From Streptomyces sp. TRM68416 (GTDB lineage Bacteria > Actinomycetota > Actinomycetes > Streptomycetales > Streptomycetaceae): a DNA stretch of 64,000 nt. Location: positions 248,001 to 312,000 of the forward strand of contig NZ_JACVWU010000004.1 of the NCBI RefSeq assembly GCF_014596915.1. The letters are read 5' to 3'. Numbering within the stretch: the first letter of the stretch is position 1; each line of letters opens with the position of its first letter. Shown here piece after piece: positions 40,082 through 49,915 of the stretch. The notes under the pieces were generated by a model, which searched no databases, was not told the DNA's origin, and saw nothing but the letters and a program-made list of their open reading frames with translations. Made by a program: the position numbers and the translations under genes.

Positions 40082-42931
40082 TTGTCCCCGACCAGCGAGA
40101 CCGCGAAGGGCGGCCGCCGACTCGTGATCGTCGAGTCGCCTGCCAAGGCGAAGACGATCAAGGGCTACCTCGGCCCCGGATACGTTGTCGAGGCGAGCGT
40201 CGGGCACATCCGCGACCTCCCCAACGGCGCCGCGGAGGTGCCCGAGAAGTACACCGGCGAGGTCCGCCGCCTCGGCGTGGACGTCGAACACGACTTCGAG
40301 CCGATCTATGTCGTCAACGCCGACAAGAAGGCCCAGGTCAAGAAGCTCAAGGACCTGCTGAAGGAGTCCGACGAGCTCTACCTCGCCACCGATGAGGACC
40401 GCGAGGGCGAGGCCATCGCGTGGCACCTCCAGGAAGTGCTCAAGCCCAAGGTCCCGGTCAAGCGGATGGTCTTCCACGAGATCACCAAGGCCGCGATCCA
40501 GGCCGCCGTGGCCAACCCGCGCCAGCTCAACCAGAAGCTGGTCGACGCCCAGGAGACCCGCCGCATCCTCGACCGCCTCTACGGCTACGAGGTCTCGCCG
40601 GTCCTGTGGAAGAAGGTCATGCCGCGCCTGTCGGCCGGCCGGGTCCAGTCCGTCGCCACACGACTCGTCGTCGAGCGGGAACGCGAGCGCATCGCGTTTC
40701 GTTCTGCTGAGTACTGGGACCTGACGGGCACCTTCGCGACCGGCCGCGCGGGGGACCCCTCGGACCCGTCGTCGCTGGTCGCCCGCCTCCAGACCGTCGA
40801 CGGCAGGCGGATCGCGCAGGGCCGCGACTTCGACTCCCTGGGACAACTCAAGAGCGCGAACACCCTCCACCTCGACGAGGCCAACGCCCGCACCCTGGCC
40901 GCCGCCCTGGAGCAGACGCAGTTCTCGGTCCGCTCGGTCGAGTCCAAGCCGTACCGCCGCTCGCCGTACGCCCCCTTCCGGACGACGACGCTCCAGCAGG
41001 AGGCGTCGCGGAAGCTCGGCTTCGGCGCGAAGGCGACCATGCAGGTGGCCCAGAAGCTGTACGAGAACGGCTTCATCACCTACATGCGTACGGACTCCAC
41101 GACCCTGTCGGACACGGCCGTCGCCGCCGCCCGCGCCCAGGTCACCCAGCTGTACGGCGCCGACTACCTGCCGTCCGCCCCGCGGACGTACGCCGGGAAG
41201 GTCAAGAACGCCCAGGAGGCGCACGAGGCCATCCGCCCGTCGGGTGATCGTTTCCGCACGCCCGCCGAGACCGGCCTGACCGGCGACCAGTTCAAGCTCT
41301 ACGAACTGATCTGGAAGCGGACCGTCGCCTCCCAGATGAAGGACGCCACCGGCAACAGCGTCACCGTGAAGATCGGCGGCACCGCCGCCGACGGCCGGGA
41401 CGTCGAGTTCAGCGCCTCCGGCAAGACGATCACCTTCCACGGCTTCCTGAAGGCCTACGTCGAGGGCGCCGACGACCCGAACGCCGAGCTGGACGACCGC
41501 GAGCGCCGCCTGCCGCAGGTCAGCGAGGGCGACCGGCTCTCCGCCGAGGAGATCACGGTCGACGGGCACGCCACCAAGCCCCCGGCCCGCTACACCGAGG
41601 CCTCCCTGGTCAAGGAGCTCGAAGAGCGCGAGATCGGCCGCCCGTCGACGTACGCGTCGATCATCGGCACGATCCTCGACCGCGGCTACGTCTTCAAGAA
41701 GGGCACGGCCCTCGTGCCGTCCTTCCTGTCCTTCGCCGTGGTCAACCTCCTGGAGAAGCACTTCGGGCGGCTCGTCGACTACGACTTCACCGCCAAGATG
41801 GAGGACGACCTCGACCGCATCGCCCGCGGCGAGGCGCAGTCCGTGCCGTGGCTCAAGCGCTTCTACTTCGGTGAGGGCGCGGGAGAAGGCGGCGCGGCGG
41901 ACGCCGGCAACGGCGACGGGGACCACCTCGGCGGCCTCAAGGAGCTGGTGACCGACCTGGGCGCGATCGACGCGCGCGAGGTGTCGTCGTTCCCCGTGGG
42001 CAACGACATCGTGCTGCGGGTCGGCCGCTACGGCCCGTACATCGAGCGGGGCGAGAAGGACGCCGAGAACCACCAGCGCGCGGACATCCCCGAGGACCTC
42101 GCGCCGGACGAGCTCTCCGTGGAGCTGGCCGAGGAGCTGCTGGCCAAGCCGAGCGGCGACTTCGAGCTGGGCACCGACCCGGCCACCGGCCACCAGATCG
42201 TCGCCAAGGACGGCCGCTACGGCCCGTACGTCACCGAGGTGCTCCCCGAGGGCACCCCGAAGACCGGCAAGAACGCCGTCAAGCCGCGTACGGCCTCGCT
42301 GTTCAAGTCGATGTCGCTGGACACGGTGACGCTCGACGACGCGCTGAAGCTGATGTCGCTGCCGCGGGTCGTGGGCACCGACGCGGAAGGCGTGGAGATC
42401 ACCGCGCAGAACGGCCGCTACGGGCCGTACCTGAAGAAGGGCACGGACTCGCGCTCGCTCCAGTCCGAGGAGCAGCTCTTCACGATCACCCTCGAAGAGG
42501 CGCTGGCGATCTACGCCCAGCCCAAGCAGCGTGGCCGGGCCGCCGCCAAGCCGCCGCTGAAGGAGCTGGGCACCGACCCGGTCAGTGAGAAGCCGGTCGT
42601 GGTGAAGGACGGCCGTTTCGGCCCGTACGTCACCGACGGGGAGACCAACGCGACCCTGCGCTCCGGCGACAGCGTCGAGACGATCACCCCGGAGCGCGGT
42701 TTCGAGCTGCTCGCCGAGAAGCGCGCCAAGGGGCCCGCCAAGAAGACGGCGAAGAAGGCCACGACCAAGAAGGCCGCCGCGAAGAAGGCCCCGGCCAAGA
42801 AGGCGACGGCCGCCAAGAAGACCGCGGCGAAGAAGACGACCACGACGAAGAAGACCGCGGCGAAGAAGACGACGGCCGCGAAGACGTCGGCCGCGAAGAC
42901 GACGGCGTCGAAGCCCGCCGCCGAGGGCTGA
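40082..42931 (+). CDS. topA: DNA topoisomerase I with lysine-rich tail
   Basis: 949 residues from TTG at 40082 (SPTSETAKGGRRLVIVESPA is the usual Streptomyces start; GGAG lies nine bases upstream). TOPRIM with VIVESPAKAKT and DEDREGEAIAWH near residue 105; active-site Tyr in FITYMRTDST near 332; four repeated GRYGPY-type elements toward the C-terminus instead of zinc fingers. The last 60 residues are KK(T/A)AKK repeats, a feature of actinobacterial TopA said to raise processivity. The enzyme relaxes negative supercoils and is essential. A hairpin terminator follows. Confidence 0.96.
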   Translation: MSPTSETAKGGRRLVIVESPAKAKTIKGYLGPGYVVEASVGHIRDLPNGAAEVPEKYTGEVRRLGVDVEHDFEPIYVVNADKKAQVKKLKDLLKESDELYLATDEDREGEAIAWHLQEVLKPKVPVKRMVFHEITKAAIQAAVANPRQLNQKLVDAQETRRILDRLYGYEVSPVLWKKVMPRLSAGRVQSVATRLVVERERERIAFRSAEYWDLTGTFATGRAGDPSDPSSLVARLQTVDGRRIAQGRDFDSLGQLKSANTLHLDEANARTLAAALEQTQFSVRSVESKPYRRSPYAPFRTTTLQQEASRKLGFGAKATMQVAQKLYENGFITYMRTDSTTLSDTAVAAARAQVTQLYGADYLPSAPRTYAGKVKNAQEAHEAIRPSGDRFRTPAETGLTGDQFKLYELIWKRTVASQMKDATGNSVTVKIGGTAADGRDVEFSASGKTITFHGFLKAYVEGADDPNAELDDRERRLPQVSEGDRLSAEEITVDGHATKPPARYTEASLVKELEEREIGRPSTYASIIGTILDRGYVFKKGTALVPSFLSFAVVNLLEKHFGRLVDYDFTAKMEDDLDRIARGEAQSVPWLKRFYFGEGAGEGGAADAGNGDGDHLGGLKELVTDLGAIDAREVSSFPVGNDIVLRVGRYGPYIERGEKDAENHQRADIPEDLAPDELSVELAEELLAKPSGDFELGTDPATGHQIVAKDGRYGPYVTEVLPEGTPKTGKNAVKPRTASLFKSMSLDTVTLDDALKLMSLPRVVGTDAEGVEITAQNGRYGPYLKKGTDSRSLQSEEQLFTITLEEALAIYAQPKQRGRAAAKPPLKELGTDPVSEKPVVVKDGRFGPYVTDGETNATLRSGDSVETITPERGFELLAEKRAKGPAKKTAKKATTKKAAAKKAPAKKATAAKKTAAKKTTTTKKTAAKKTTAAKTSAAKTTASKPAAEG

Positions 42932-42991
42932 GGGCCCCTCTCCTCGCGGCGGACTTCGCGAACTCCTCGGCGCGGACTTCGCGAAGCGAAC

Positions 42992-43020
42992 GCCCCGGCA
43001 TCACTCTTTGGTGTCGGGGC
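42992..43020 (+). terminator. Hairpin terminator after topA
   Basis: 12-bp stem (GCCCCGGCATCA with its partner, two G-U pairs) and five-base loop, 60 bp after the topA stop and 57 bp before the tmk start. Two near-identical CGCGGACTTCGCGAA copies precede it (42948-42985). Confidence 0.65.
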
Positions 43021-43077
43021 GGGCGTACGTTCGGACGGCCGCCGCGGGCTGTCGGTGCGTCCCGATAGGCTGAAAGC

Positions 43078-46000
43078 ATGACGCGTGCCGAGCAGCCGAC
43101 GGCCCACCATTCAACCCCTGACGACGCCCTGGTCGCGGACTCCCGCGAGCGCGCCGTCCGCGCCCTGCTGCGCCGACCGCAGCTCAGGCGCTTGTGGAGC
43201 GCACAGCTCGTGGGCGGAGTCGGCGATGTCCTCGCCCTTCTGGTGCTGGTCCTCCTCTCCGTCCAGGCGGCCATCGCCGCGGGCTCCTTCGGAGGCGGGC
43301 ACCGGGGTGTGGCGTTCGCAGTGGCGACCGTCTTCGGCGTGCGCATCCTTGCGACGCTGCTCTTCGGCGCGGTCCTGCTGGGCCCGCTCACCTCGCTGAC
43401 CTCCCACGAGGGCCCGCTCGACCGCCGCTGGACCATGGTCGGCGCGGACGGCCTGCGGGCCGCCCTGCTGATCATCGCGCCGCTGTGGATCGACTGGACG
43501 CCCGACGACGCCCTCGCCGTCCTCCTGGTGACCGTCTTCGTGACCGGTGTCGCCGAGCGGTTCTGGACCGTGTGCCGGGAGAGCGCGGCCCCCGCGCTGC
43601 TGCCCGCCCCGCCCCCGGAGGGGGCCACGGTGCGCCCGCTGCCGGACCACATGGACGCGCTGCGGCGCCTGTCGCTGCGTACGAGCTTCGTGGCCGTCCC
43701 GCTCGCGGCCGCCACGCTGGTCACCGCGGCCCTGCTCAACAACGTGCTGGGCACCGGCATCGACTGGTTCGACCAGCACCGGGCGGCCCTCGCGTCGTAC
43801 GTCGCGGCCGGTCTGTTCGCCGCGTCGCTGTCCGTGGTGACGTTCCTGGAACTGCCCGACACACGCACCCCGCGCGCACGTTCCCCGCTGGAGGGGCTGC
43901 GCCGGCCCAAGACGGGCACCGGCGTCGACAAGGGCCGTACCGGCGCGATCCCGCTGCTGGTGCCCGCCTGCGCGGCCGTCGCGGGCGCGATCTCGGCCGC
44001 CGTGGCCGTCTCCGTGCTGCACGCCACCGACCTGGGCGGCGGCCCGGTGCTCTACGGGCTCCTGGTCCTCGCGCTGACCGGCGGAGTCGTGGTCGGCATC
44101 CGTACGGCACCCAGGATGCTGGTGTCGCTGTCGCGGCGGCGCCTGCTGGCGCTGGCCATCGCCTTCACCGGCATCGCCCTGCTGGCCGCCGGGCTCGTCC
44201 CGGACGTCACCACCGTCCTGCTGATCGAGGCCCTGGCGGGCGTCGGCGCGGGCGTGGCCGCCAACACCGGGCACGCACTGCTCGACCAGGAGACCGAGGA
44301 CTTCCGGCGCCCGCGCACGACCGAGCACCTGCACGCGGTGGTCCGGGTCTTCGTGGCGCTCGGCGTCGTCGTCGCGCCCGTGGTGGCCGCGGCGATCGGG
44401 CCGCACCGGCTGGAAAGCGGCCGGTTCGTGTTCGCGCACGGCGGCGCCGCGTTCACGCTGATGCTGGTCGGCGCGCTGCTGCTGCCGGTGGCGGCGCTGG
44501 TGCTGGCCAAGGCCGACGACCGCTCGGGCGTACCGCTGCGGCACGACCTGCGCGACGCCCTGCTCGGCGGCGACGACCCCGAGCAGGCGCCCACCGCGAC
44601 CGGCTTCTTCATCGCCCTGGAGGGCGGCGACGGCGCCGGGAAGTCCACCCAGGCCGAGGCGCTCGCCGAGTGGATCCGGGGCAAGGGCCACGAGGTCGTC
44701 GTCACGCGAGAGCCGGGGGCCACCCCCGTGGGCAAGCGGCTGCGGTCGATCCTGCTGGACGTCTCCAGCGCCGGCCTGTCCCACCGCGCGGAGGCGCTGC
44801 TGTACGCCGCGGACCGCGCGGAGCACGTCGACACGGTCGTACGGCCCGCCCTGGAGCGCGGCGCGGTCGTCATCTCCGACCGGTACATCGACTCGTCGGT
44901 GGCCTACCAGGGCGCGGGCCGCGACCTGTCGCCGACCGAGGTCGCCCGGATCAACCGCTGGGCCACCCACGGCCTGGTGCCGCACCTGACCGTGCTCCTG
45001 GACGTCGACCCGGAGACCGCGCGCGAACGCTTCACCGAGGCACCGGACCGGCTGGAGTCGGAACCGGCCGAGTTCCACGCGCGCGTGCGGTCCGGATTCC
45101 TGACGCTGGCCGCCGCCGACCCCGGGCGCTACCTCGTGGTCGACGCGGGACAGGAGCCCGAGGCCGTCACCACCGTCATCCGGCACCGGCTCGACCAGAC
45201 CCTGCCGCTCTCCGAGCAGGAGATCCGGGAGCAGGAGGAGGCCCGGCGCAGGGCCGAGGAGGAGGCCCGCAGGAAGGCCGAGGAAGAGGCCGCCCGCAAG
45301 GCCGAGGAGGAGCGGCTGGAGCGCGAGCGCCAGGAGCAGCTCGCCCGGCTGCGTGCCGAGGAGGAGGAGCGCAAGCGCCGCGAGCTGGAGGAGGCGCAGC
45401 GCCGCGAGGCCGAGCGGCAGGCGGAGGAGGCGCGGCGGCGCGCCGAGGAAGCGGCTCGCCGCGCGGAGGAGGAACGGCAGCGGCTGCTCGCCGAGGAGAA
45501 GGCGCGCGCCGAGGAAGAGGCCCGGCGCAAGGCCGAGGAGGAGCGCCGCCGCAGGCAGGCCGAGGAGGAGGCACGGCTGCGTGCCGAGGCCGAGGCAAAG
45601 CGCCTGGAGAAGCAGCGCAAGGCCGAGGAGGCCCTCCTGCGCGCGGAGGAGGCGCGACGCCTCGCCGAGGCCGCCGCGGCCGCCGCGGAAGTCGGCCCCA
45701 AGCCCACGCCCCCCGCGGCTCCGACCGCCCCACCGCATGCGGCGACCGTACCGACGCCGGTCGTCACCCCGACCAACGCCTCCGGCGGTCCGGTGGAGGA
45801 GACGGCGGTCCTGCCGCGGGCCGTCCCCGGCAGGACGAGCGCCGAGCCGTCTGCGCCCTCCGACTCCGGTAAGTCGTCCGGCAAGTCCTCCGGTAAGTCG
45901 TCCGGCGCTTCCGACGCCGAGGTGACGGCTGAACTGCCGCAGCCGCCTGCACCGGAAGGGGCTGCGGACGAGACGGCTGTGTTGCCGCCGGTGAAGCCGG

Positions 46001-46404
46001 GTGGGGCTGCGGACGAGACGGCCGTACTTCCGCCGGTGAAGCCGGGTGGGCCTGCGGACGATGAGACGACGGTGCTGCCGCAGGTGGCTCCGGGGGCCGC
46101 GGACGAGACCGCGGTGCTGCCTCCGGTGCGGGGCGAGGGCTCCGAGGACCGGGTTCCGCCCGGATTCTTCCGCGACGAGCGTCCCGAGCAGGGCACGCGG
46201 TCCGACGAGACCGAGGACCGTACCCGGGAGATGCCGCAGGTCGACCCGCAGGCCGGCGGGTCCGGGGCGCCGCGGCGGCGCGCCCGGTCCGACTGGGCCG
46301 AGGAGACGCCGCTGGACGACCTGCCGACCCTGGCGGACGAACTGCTCGGGCCGCACGACGACGAGTACGGCGATGATCGGGGCCGGGGGCGCGGGCGGCG
46401 CTGA
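43078..46404 (+). CDS. tmk: Thymidylate kinase fused to a membrane domain and coiled-coil tail
   Basis: 1108 residues. Residues about 30-490 are a 12-helix transporter-like membrane domain (MFS pattern, VGDVLALLVLVLLSVQAAIA). The kinase follows: GFFIALEGGDGAGKSTQ near 508-524, TREPGATPVGKRLRSILLDV, DRYIDSSVAYQGAGRDL near 600, LLDVDPETARERF. Residues about 715-870 are an uninterrupted charged coiled coil, and 915-1010 carry repeated DETAVLPPVKPGG units. The kinase makes dTDP for DNA synthesis. Normal dTMP kinase is about 210 residues, so most of this protein has another function, perhaps membrane anchoring. Confidence 0.92.
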   Translation: MTRAEQPTAHHSTPDDALVADSRERAVRALLRRPQLRRLWSAQLVGGVGDVLALLVLVLLSVQAAIAAGSFGGGHRGVAFAVATVFGVRILATLLFGAVLLGPLTSLTSHEGPLDRRWTMVGADGLRAALLIIAPLWIDWTPDDALAVLLVTVFVTGVAERFWTVCRESAAPALLPAPPPEGATVRPLPDHMDALRRLSLRTSFVAVPLAAATLVTAALLNNVLGTGIDWFDQHRAALASYVAAGLFAASLSVVTFLELPDTRTPRARSPLEGLRRPKTGTGVDKGRTGAIPLLVPACAAVAGAISAAVAVSVLHATDLGGGPVLYGLLVLALTGGVVVGIRTAPRMLVSLSRRRLLALAIAFTGIALLAAGLVPDVTTVLLIEALAGVGAGVAANTGHALLDQETEDFRRPRTTEHLHAVVRVFVALGVVVAPVVAAAIGPHRLESGRFVFAHGGAAFTLMLVGALLLPVAALVLAKADDRSGVPLRHDLRDALLGGDDPEQAPTATGFFIALEGGDGAGKSTQAEALAEWIRGKGHEVVVTREPGATPVGKRLRSILLDVSSAGLSHRAEALLYAADRAEHVDTVVRPALERGAVVISDRYIDSSVAYQGAGRDLSPTEVARINRWATHGLVPHLTVLLDVDPETARERFTEAPDRLESEPAEFHARVRSGFLTLAAADPGRYLVVDAGQEPEAVTTVIRHRLDQTLPLSEQEIREQEEARRRAEEEARRKAEEEAARKAEEERLERERQEQLARLRAEEEERKRRELEEAQRREAERQAEEARRRAEEAARRAEEERQRLLAEEKARAEEEARRKAEEERRRRQAEEEARLRAEAEAKRLEKQRKAEEALLRAEEARRLAEAAAAAAEVGPKPTPPAAPTAPPHAATVPTPVVTPTNASGGPVEETAVLPRAVPGRTSAEPSAPSDSGKSSGKSSGKSSGASDAEVTAELPQPPAPEGAADETAVLPPVKPGGAADETAVLPPVKPGGPADDETTVLPQVAPGAADETAVLPPVRGEGSEDRVPPGFFRDERPEQGTRSDETEDRTREMPQVDPQAGGSGAPRRRARSDWAEETPLDDLPTLADELLGPHDDEYGDDRGRGRGRR

Positions 46405-46565
46405 GCTGCAGTTGGGGCCCCGGAGGTGGTGTGGGCAGCGCTGAGCCGTGACCGGGGCCGGAGACGGTGTGGATGGACGGCGCTGAGCTGTGACCGAGGG
46501 CCGGAACGGTGTGGGCGGCGCTGAGCCGTGGCCGAGGGCCGGAACGGTGCTGAGCCGGGAGCTGC
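46398..46565. repeat. Four imperfect ~40-bp tandem repeats after tmk
   Basis: Units beginning GCGCTGAGC start at 46398, 46438, 46480 and 46518 (spacing 40, 42, 38) with shared GGGGCCGGA and CGGTGTGGG segments. The first overlaps the tmk stop. The spacing is not a multiple of three, so these are not coding repeats. They fill most of the 300-bp gap before holB; no gene is seen there. Confidence 0.7.
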
Positions 46566-46704
46566 GGCCGGGGCCGGAGGCGGCGTGATCGTGTGATCGT
46601 GCCGTTGGCACCCCGGCCCCTACCGCCCCGGACCCGGTTGTCAGTCCCGGCCGCCACAATGGACGGCACACCGCGAGACGTGGACGGAAAGGGCGGCGTG
46701 AGCC

Positions 46705-47910
46705 ATGACCGTGTGGGATGACCTGGTGGGGCAGGAGAAGGTGAGCGAACAGCTTGCCGCCGCTGCCCGGGACGCCGATGCCCTGGTCACCGCGGCCGCC
46801 GCGGACGCGCCGCCGCCGGAGGCGTCGAAGATGACGCATGCCTGGCTGTTCACGGGACCGCCCGGCGCGGGGCACACTCAGGCGGCGCGGGCGTTCGCCG
46901 CCGCGCTGCAGTGCGTCAGCCCCGACCGCGCGCTCGGCGGAGCCCCCGGCTGCGGCTTCTGCGACGGATGCCATACGGCACTGATCGGCACCCACGCCGA
47001 CGTCACCACCGTCGCCGCCGTCGGTACGCAGATCCTCGCCGAAGACATGCGGGACACCGTCCGCAAGTCGTTCACCTCGCCCGCGAACGGCCGCTGGCAG
47101 ATCATCCTCGTCGAGGACGCCGAGCGGCTGAACGAGAAGTCGGCCAACGCCGTCCTCAAGGCCGTGGAGGAACCGGCCCCGCGCACGGTGTGGCTGTTGT
47201 GCGCTCCCTCCATCGAGGACGTCCTGCCCACCATCCGCTCCCGTTGCCGGCACCTGAACCTGCGCACACCCTCCGTCGACGCCATCGCCGACATGCTCGT
47301 ACGCCGCGAGGGCATCGAGCCCGACGTGGCGGCCGCCGCCGCGCGCGCCACGCAGGGCCACGTCGACCGGGCACGCCGCCTGGCCACGGATCCGGCGGCC
47401 CGGGCGCGCCGCGCCGCGGTGCTGAAGCTGCCGCTGCGGGTCGAGGACGTCGGCGGCTGTCTGAGAGCCGCCCAGGAACTCGTCGACGCCGCCGCGGATG
47501 ACGCCAAGCAACTCGCCGAGGAGACGGACGGCAAGGAGACCGAGGAGCTGAAGGCGGCGCTCGGCGCGACCCAGGGCGGTCGGATGCCGCGGGGTACGGC
47601 GGGCGTGATGAAGGACCTGGAGGACAAGCAGAAGCGGCGCCGCACGCGTACGCAGCGCGACAGTCTGGACCTCGCCCTGACCGACCTCACGGCCTTCTAC
47701 CGCGACGTCCTCGCCCTCCAGCTCGGCTCGCGCGTGGCCATCGCCAACGCCGATGCCGAGGACAGCCTGCAGCGCCTCGCCCGGGGCAGCTCCCCGGAGT
47801 CCACCCTGCGCCGCATCGAGGCGATCGCCGCCTGCCGCGAGGCCCTCGACCGCAACGTGGCTCCGCTGCTCGCGGTGGAGGCGATGACGATGGCACTCAG
47901 AGCGGGCTGA
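46705..47910 (+). CDS. holB: DNA polymerase III subunit delta prime
   Basis: 401 residues, ATG at 46705. AAA+ clamp-loader protein: VWDDLVGQEKVSEQLAAAAR, a degenerate P-loop GPPGAGHTQAA (His instead of Lys, typical of the non-hydrolysing delta prime), zinc module CGFCDGCH, ILVEDAERLNEKSANAVLKA and PTIRSRCRHLNL (sensor and SRC motif). It helps load the sliding clamp. It lies after tmk as in many bacteria. Confidence 0.93.
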   Translation: MTVWDDLVGQEKVSEQLAAAARDADALVTAAAADAPPPEASKMTHAWLFTGPPGAGHTQAARAFAAALQCVSPDRALGGAPGCGFCDGCHTALIGTHADVTTVAAVGTQILAEDMRDTVRKSFTSPANGRWQIILVEDAERLNEKSANAVLKAVEEPAPRTVWLLCAPSIEDVLPTIRSRCRHLNLRTPSVDAIADMLVRREGIEPDVAAAAARATQGHVDRARRLATDPAARARRAAVLKLPLRVEDVGGCLRAAQELVDAAADDAKQLAEETDGKETEELKAALGATQGGRMPRGTAGVMKDLEDKQKRRRTRTQRDSLDLALTDLTAFYRDVLALQLGSRVAIANADAEDSLQRLARGSSPESTLRRIEAIAACREALDRNVAPLLAVEAMTMALRAG

Positions 47911-48099
47911 CCACGGCGGGTCGGGCCTCCTGCGGGCTGACGACGACGGCACCCGGAGCGGGCCGACGCGCCGAGGATGCCGCACGTCCGATGGCGATGG
48001 CCGGCACTGCCGATCAACGACAGGTTGACCAGGTAATCCGTACGAGCCGGAGCATGCACGCAAGGCATCCGGTCGGCTGCACAGAGTTACGCTCGCGAG

Positions 48100-49689
48100 A
48101 TGCACATCAGGCGCCCCTCACCACCCCGCCCCCGCCCCCGCCCGCACGGGGCCCGCACCGCAGGAGTTGTCCTCGCCCTCGCCGCGCTGGTCGCCACCGC
48201 CTGCACCTCTGGCGGGTCGACGAGCTCGGCCAGCCCGGCGGCCGCCGCACTGGCCGCCCTGCCGCAGTCCACACCGGACGCGCTCGCGCCGTACTACGGG
48301 CAGAAGCTGCGGTGGCGCAGCTGCGGCGTCCCCGGCTTCGAGTGCGCCACCCTGAAGGCGCCGCTCGACTACGCCGCACCGGACAGGGGCGACGTACGGC
48401 TCGCGGTCTCCCGCAAGAAGGCCACGGGCCCGGGCTCCCGGCTGGGGTCGCTCCTGGTCAACCCGGGAGGGCCGGGCGGTTCGGCGGTCGGCTACCTCCA
48501 GGCGTACGCAGGGATCGGCTACCCGGCCGGCGTCCGCGCCCGCTACGACATGGTCGCGGTCGACCCGCGCGGCGTCGCCCGCAGTGAGCCCGTCGAGTGT
48601 CTCGACGGCCCGGACATGGACACGTACACGCAGACGGACATCACGCCCGACGAGGCGTCGGAGACGACGGCGCTGGTGGAGGCGTACAAGAAGTTCGCGG
48701 AAGGCTGCGGGGAGGACTCTCCGAAGCTGCTGCGCCATGTGTCCACCGTGGAGGCGGCCCGGGACATGGACATCCTGCGGGCGGTACTGGGGGACGAGCG
48801 GCTGAACTACGTGGGGGCGTCGTACGGGACGTTCCTCGGGGCGACGTACGCGGGGCTCTTCCCGAAGCGGGTCGGCCGGCTGGTCCTGGACGGCGCGATG
48901 GACCCGTCGCTGTCGGCCCGCCGGTTGAACCTCGACCAGACGGCGGGCTTCGAGACGGCGTTCCGGGCGTTCGCACGGGACTGCGTCCAGCAGCAGGACT
49001 GCCCGCTGGGCAGCAAGGCCGACAAGATCGGCCCGAACCTCAAGGCGTTCTTCGACCGGCTCGACAGGCGCCCGATCCCCACCGGCGGCGTGGACGGCCG
49101 CAGGCTCGGCGAGTCCCTGGCCACCATCGGCGTGATCGCGGCGATGTACGACGAGGGGGCGTGGGCGCAGTTGCGCGAGGCGCTGACCTCGGCGATGGAG
49201 GACAGCGACGGGGCGGGCCTGCTGGTCCTCGCCGACAGCTACTACGAGCGGGACGCCGACGGCCGCTACTCCAACCTGATGTTCGCCAACGCGGCCGTGA
49301 ACTGCCTGGACCTCCCGGCCGCCTTCACCGGCCCCGACCAGGTGGAGGACGCGCTGTCCGCCTTCGAGAAGGCATCCCCCGTCTTCGGCGAGGGCCTCGC
49401 CTGGGCCTCCCTGAACTGCGCGTACTGGCCGGTGGCCGCCACGGGCGAGCCGCACCGCATCGAGGCGAAGGGCGCGGCCCCGATCGTCGTGGTCGGCACC
49501 ACCCGCGACCCGGCGACCCCGTACCGCTGGGCCCGCTCCCTGGCCGCCCAGCTCTCCTCCGCCCGCCTCCTCACCTACGAGGGCGACGGCCACACCGCCT
49601 ACGGCCGCGGTAGCGCCTGCATCGACCGCACCATCAACACCTACCTCCTGAACGGCACCCCACCGCCCGACAAGAAGCGCTGCTCCTAG
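48100..49689 (+). CDS. Secreted alpha/beta hydrolase lipoprotein (tripeptidyl aminopeptidase-like)
   Basis: 529 residues. Signal peptide with basic start and lipobox ALVATAC (Cys 35). Alpha/beta fold: LLVNPGGPGGSAV oxyanion-type strand, catalytic Ser in YVGASYGTFLG near residue 240, Asp in TTRDPATP near 469, His in EGDGHTAYG near 497, plus the C-terminal TAP-like region. Family members (SlpD/SlpE type) release peptides at the cell surface of Streptomyces. Located just before tRNA-Thr. Confidence 0.88.
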   Translation: MHIRRPSPPRPRPRPHGARTAGVVLALAALVATACTSGGSTSSASPAAAALAALPQSTPDALAPYYGQKLRWRSCGVPGFECATLKAPLDYAAPDRGDVRLAVSRKKATGPGSRLGSLLVNPGGPGGSAVGYLQAYAGIGYPAGVRARYDMVAVDPRGVARSEPVECLDGPDMDTYTQTDITPDEASETTALVEAYKKFAEGCGEDSPKLLRHVSTVEAARDMDILRAVLGDERLNYVGASYGTFLGATYAGLFPKRVGRLVLDGAMDPSLSARRLNLDQTAGFETAFRAFARDCVQQQDCPLGSKADKIGPNLKAFFDRLDRRPIPTGGVDGRRLGESLATIGVIAAMYDEGAWAQLREALTSAMEDSDGAGLLVLADSYYERDADGRYSNLMFANAAVNCLDLPAAFTGPDQVEDALSAFEKASPVFGEGLAWASLNCAYWPVAATGEPHRIEAKGAAPIVVVGTTRDPATPYRWARSLAAQLSSARLLTYEGDGHTAYGRGSACIDRTINTYLLNGTPPPDKKRCS

Positions 49690-49796
49690 CCCCCGCCCCC
49701 GGCCCCGGCGACCCCCCTCCGGGGCCGGTACGGAGCACCCCCGGAAACTGTGTAGACTTACCGACGTTGCTGATCGCACCATAGTGCGGACAGCAC

Positions 49797-49870
49797 GCCG
49801 CCTTAGCTCAGATGGCCAGAGCAACGCACTCGTAATGCGTAGGTCTCGGGTTCGAATCCCGAAGGCGGCT
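49797..49870 (+). tRNA. tRNA-Thr (CGU)
   Basis: Complete cloverleaf: acceptor GCCGCCT/AGGCGGC, D stem GCTC/GAGC, anticodon stem ACGCA/TGCGT with loop CTCGTAA (anticodon CGT), T stem TCGGG/CCCGA with TTCGAAT, discriminator T. CCA is not encoded. The 3' half is the integration site of the element to the right, which must restore the gene end. Confidence 0.95.
49848..49870. other. Attachment site in the tRNA-Thr 3' end (inferred)
   Basis: The T arm and acceptor strand of the tRNA (from GGGTTCGAATCCC to GGCGGCT) lie 46 bp from the integrase stop. Tyrosine integrases of this class recombine at tRNA 3' ends. The duplicate copy that would define the core is outside the window. Confidence 0.6.
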
Positions 49871-49876
49871 CTTTCC

Positions 49877-49909
49877 AAGCCCAGCTCAGACAATGTCTGA
49901 GCTGGGCTT
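49877..49909. terminator. Hairpin between tRNA-Thr and the integrase
   Basis: 15-bp perfect stem AAGCCCAGCTCAGAC with its complement and a three-base loop, followed by TTCTC on the plus strand. It can terminate the tRNA transcript and, in the other direction, the integrase operon. Confidence 0.85.
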
Positions 49910-49915
49910 TCTCGT

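Noticed and set aside
43111..48105. Very long (over 1600 codons) leftward frame opposite tmk and holB
   Set aside because: Caused by codon bias of the two real genes; no start site, no domain, repetitive composition.
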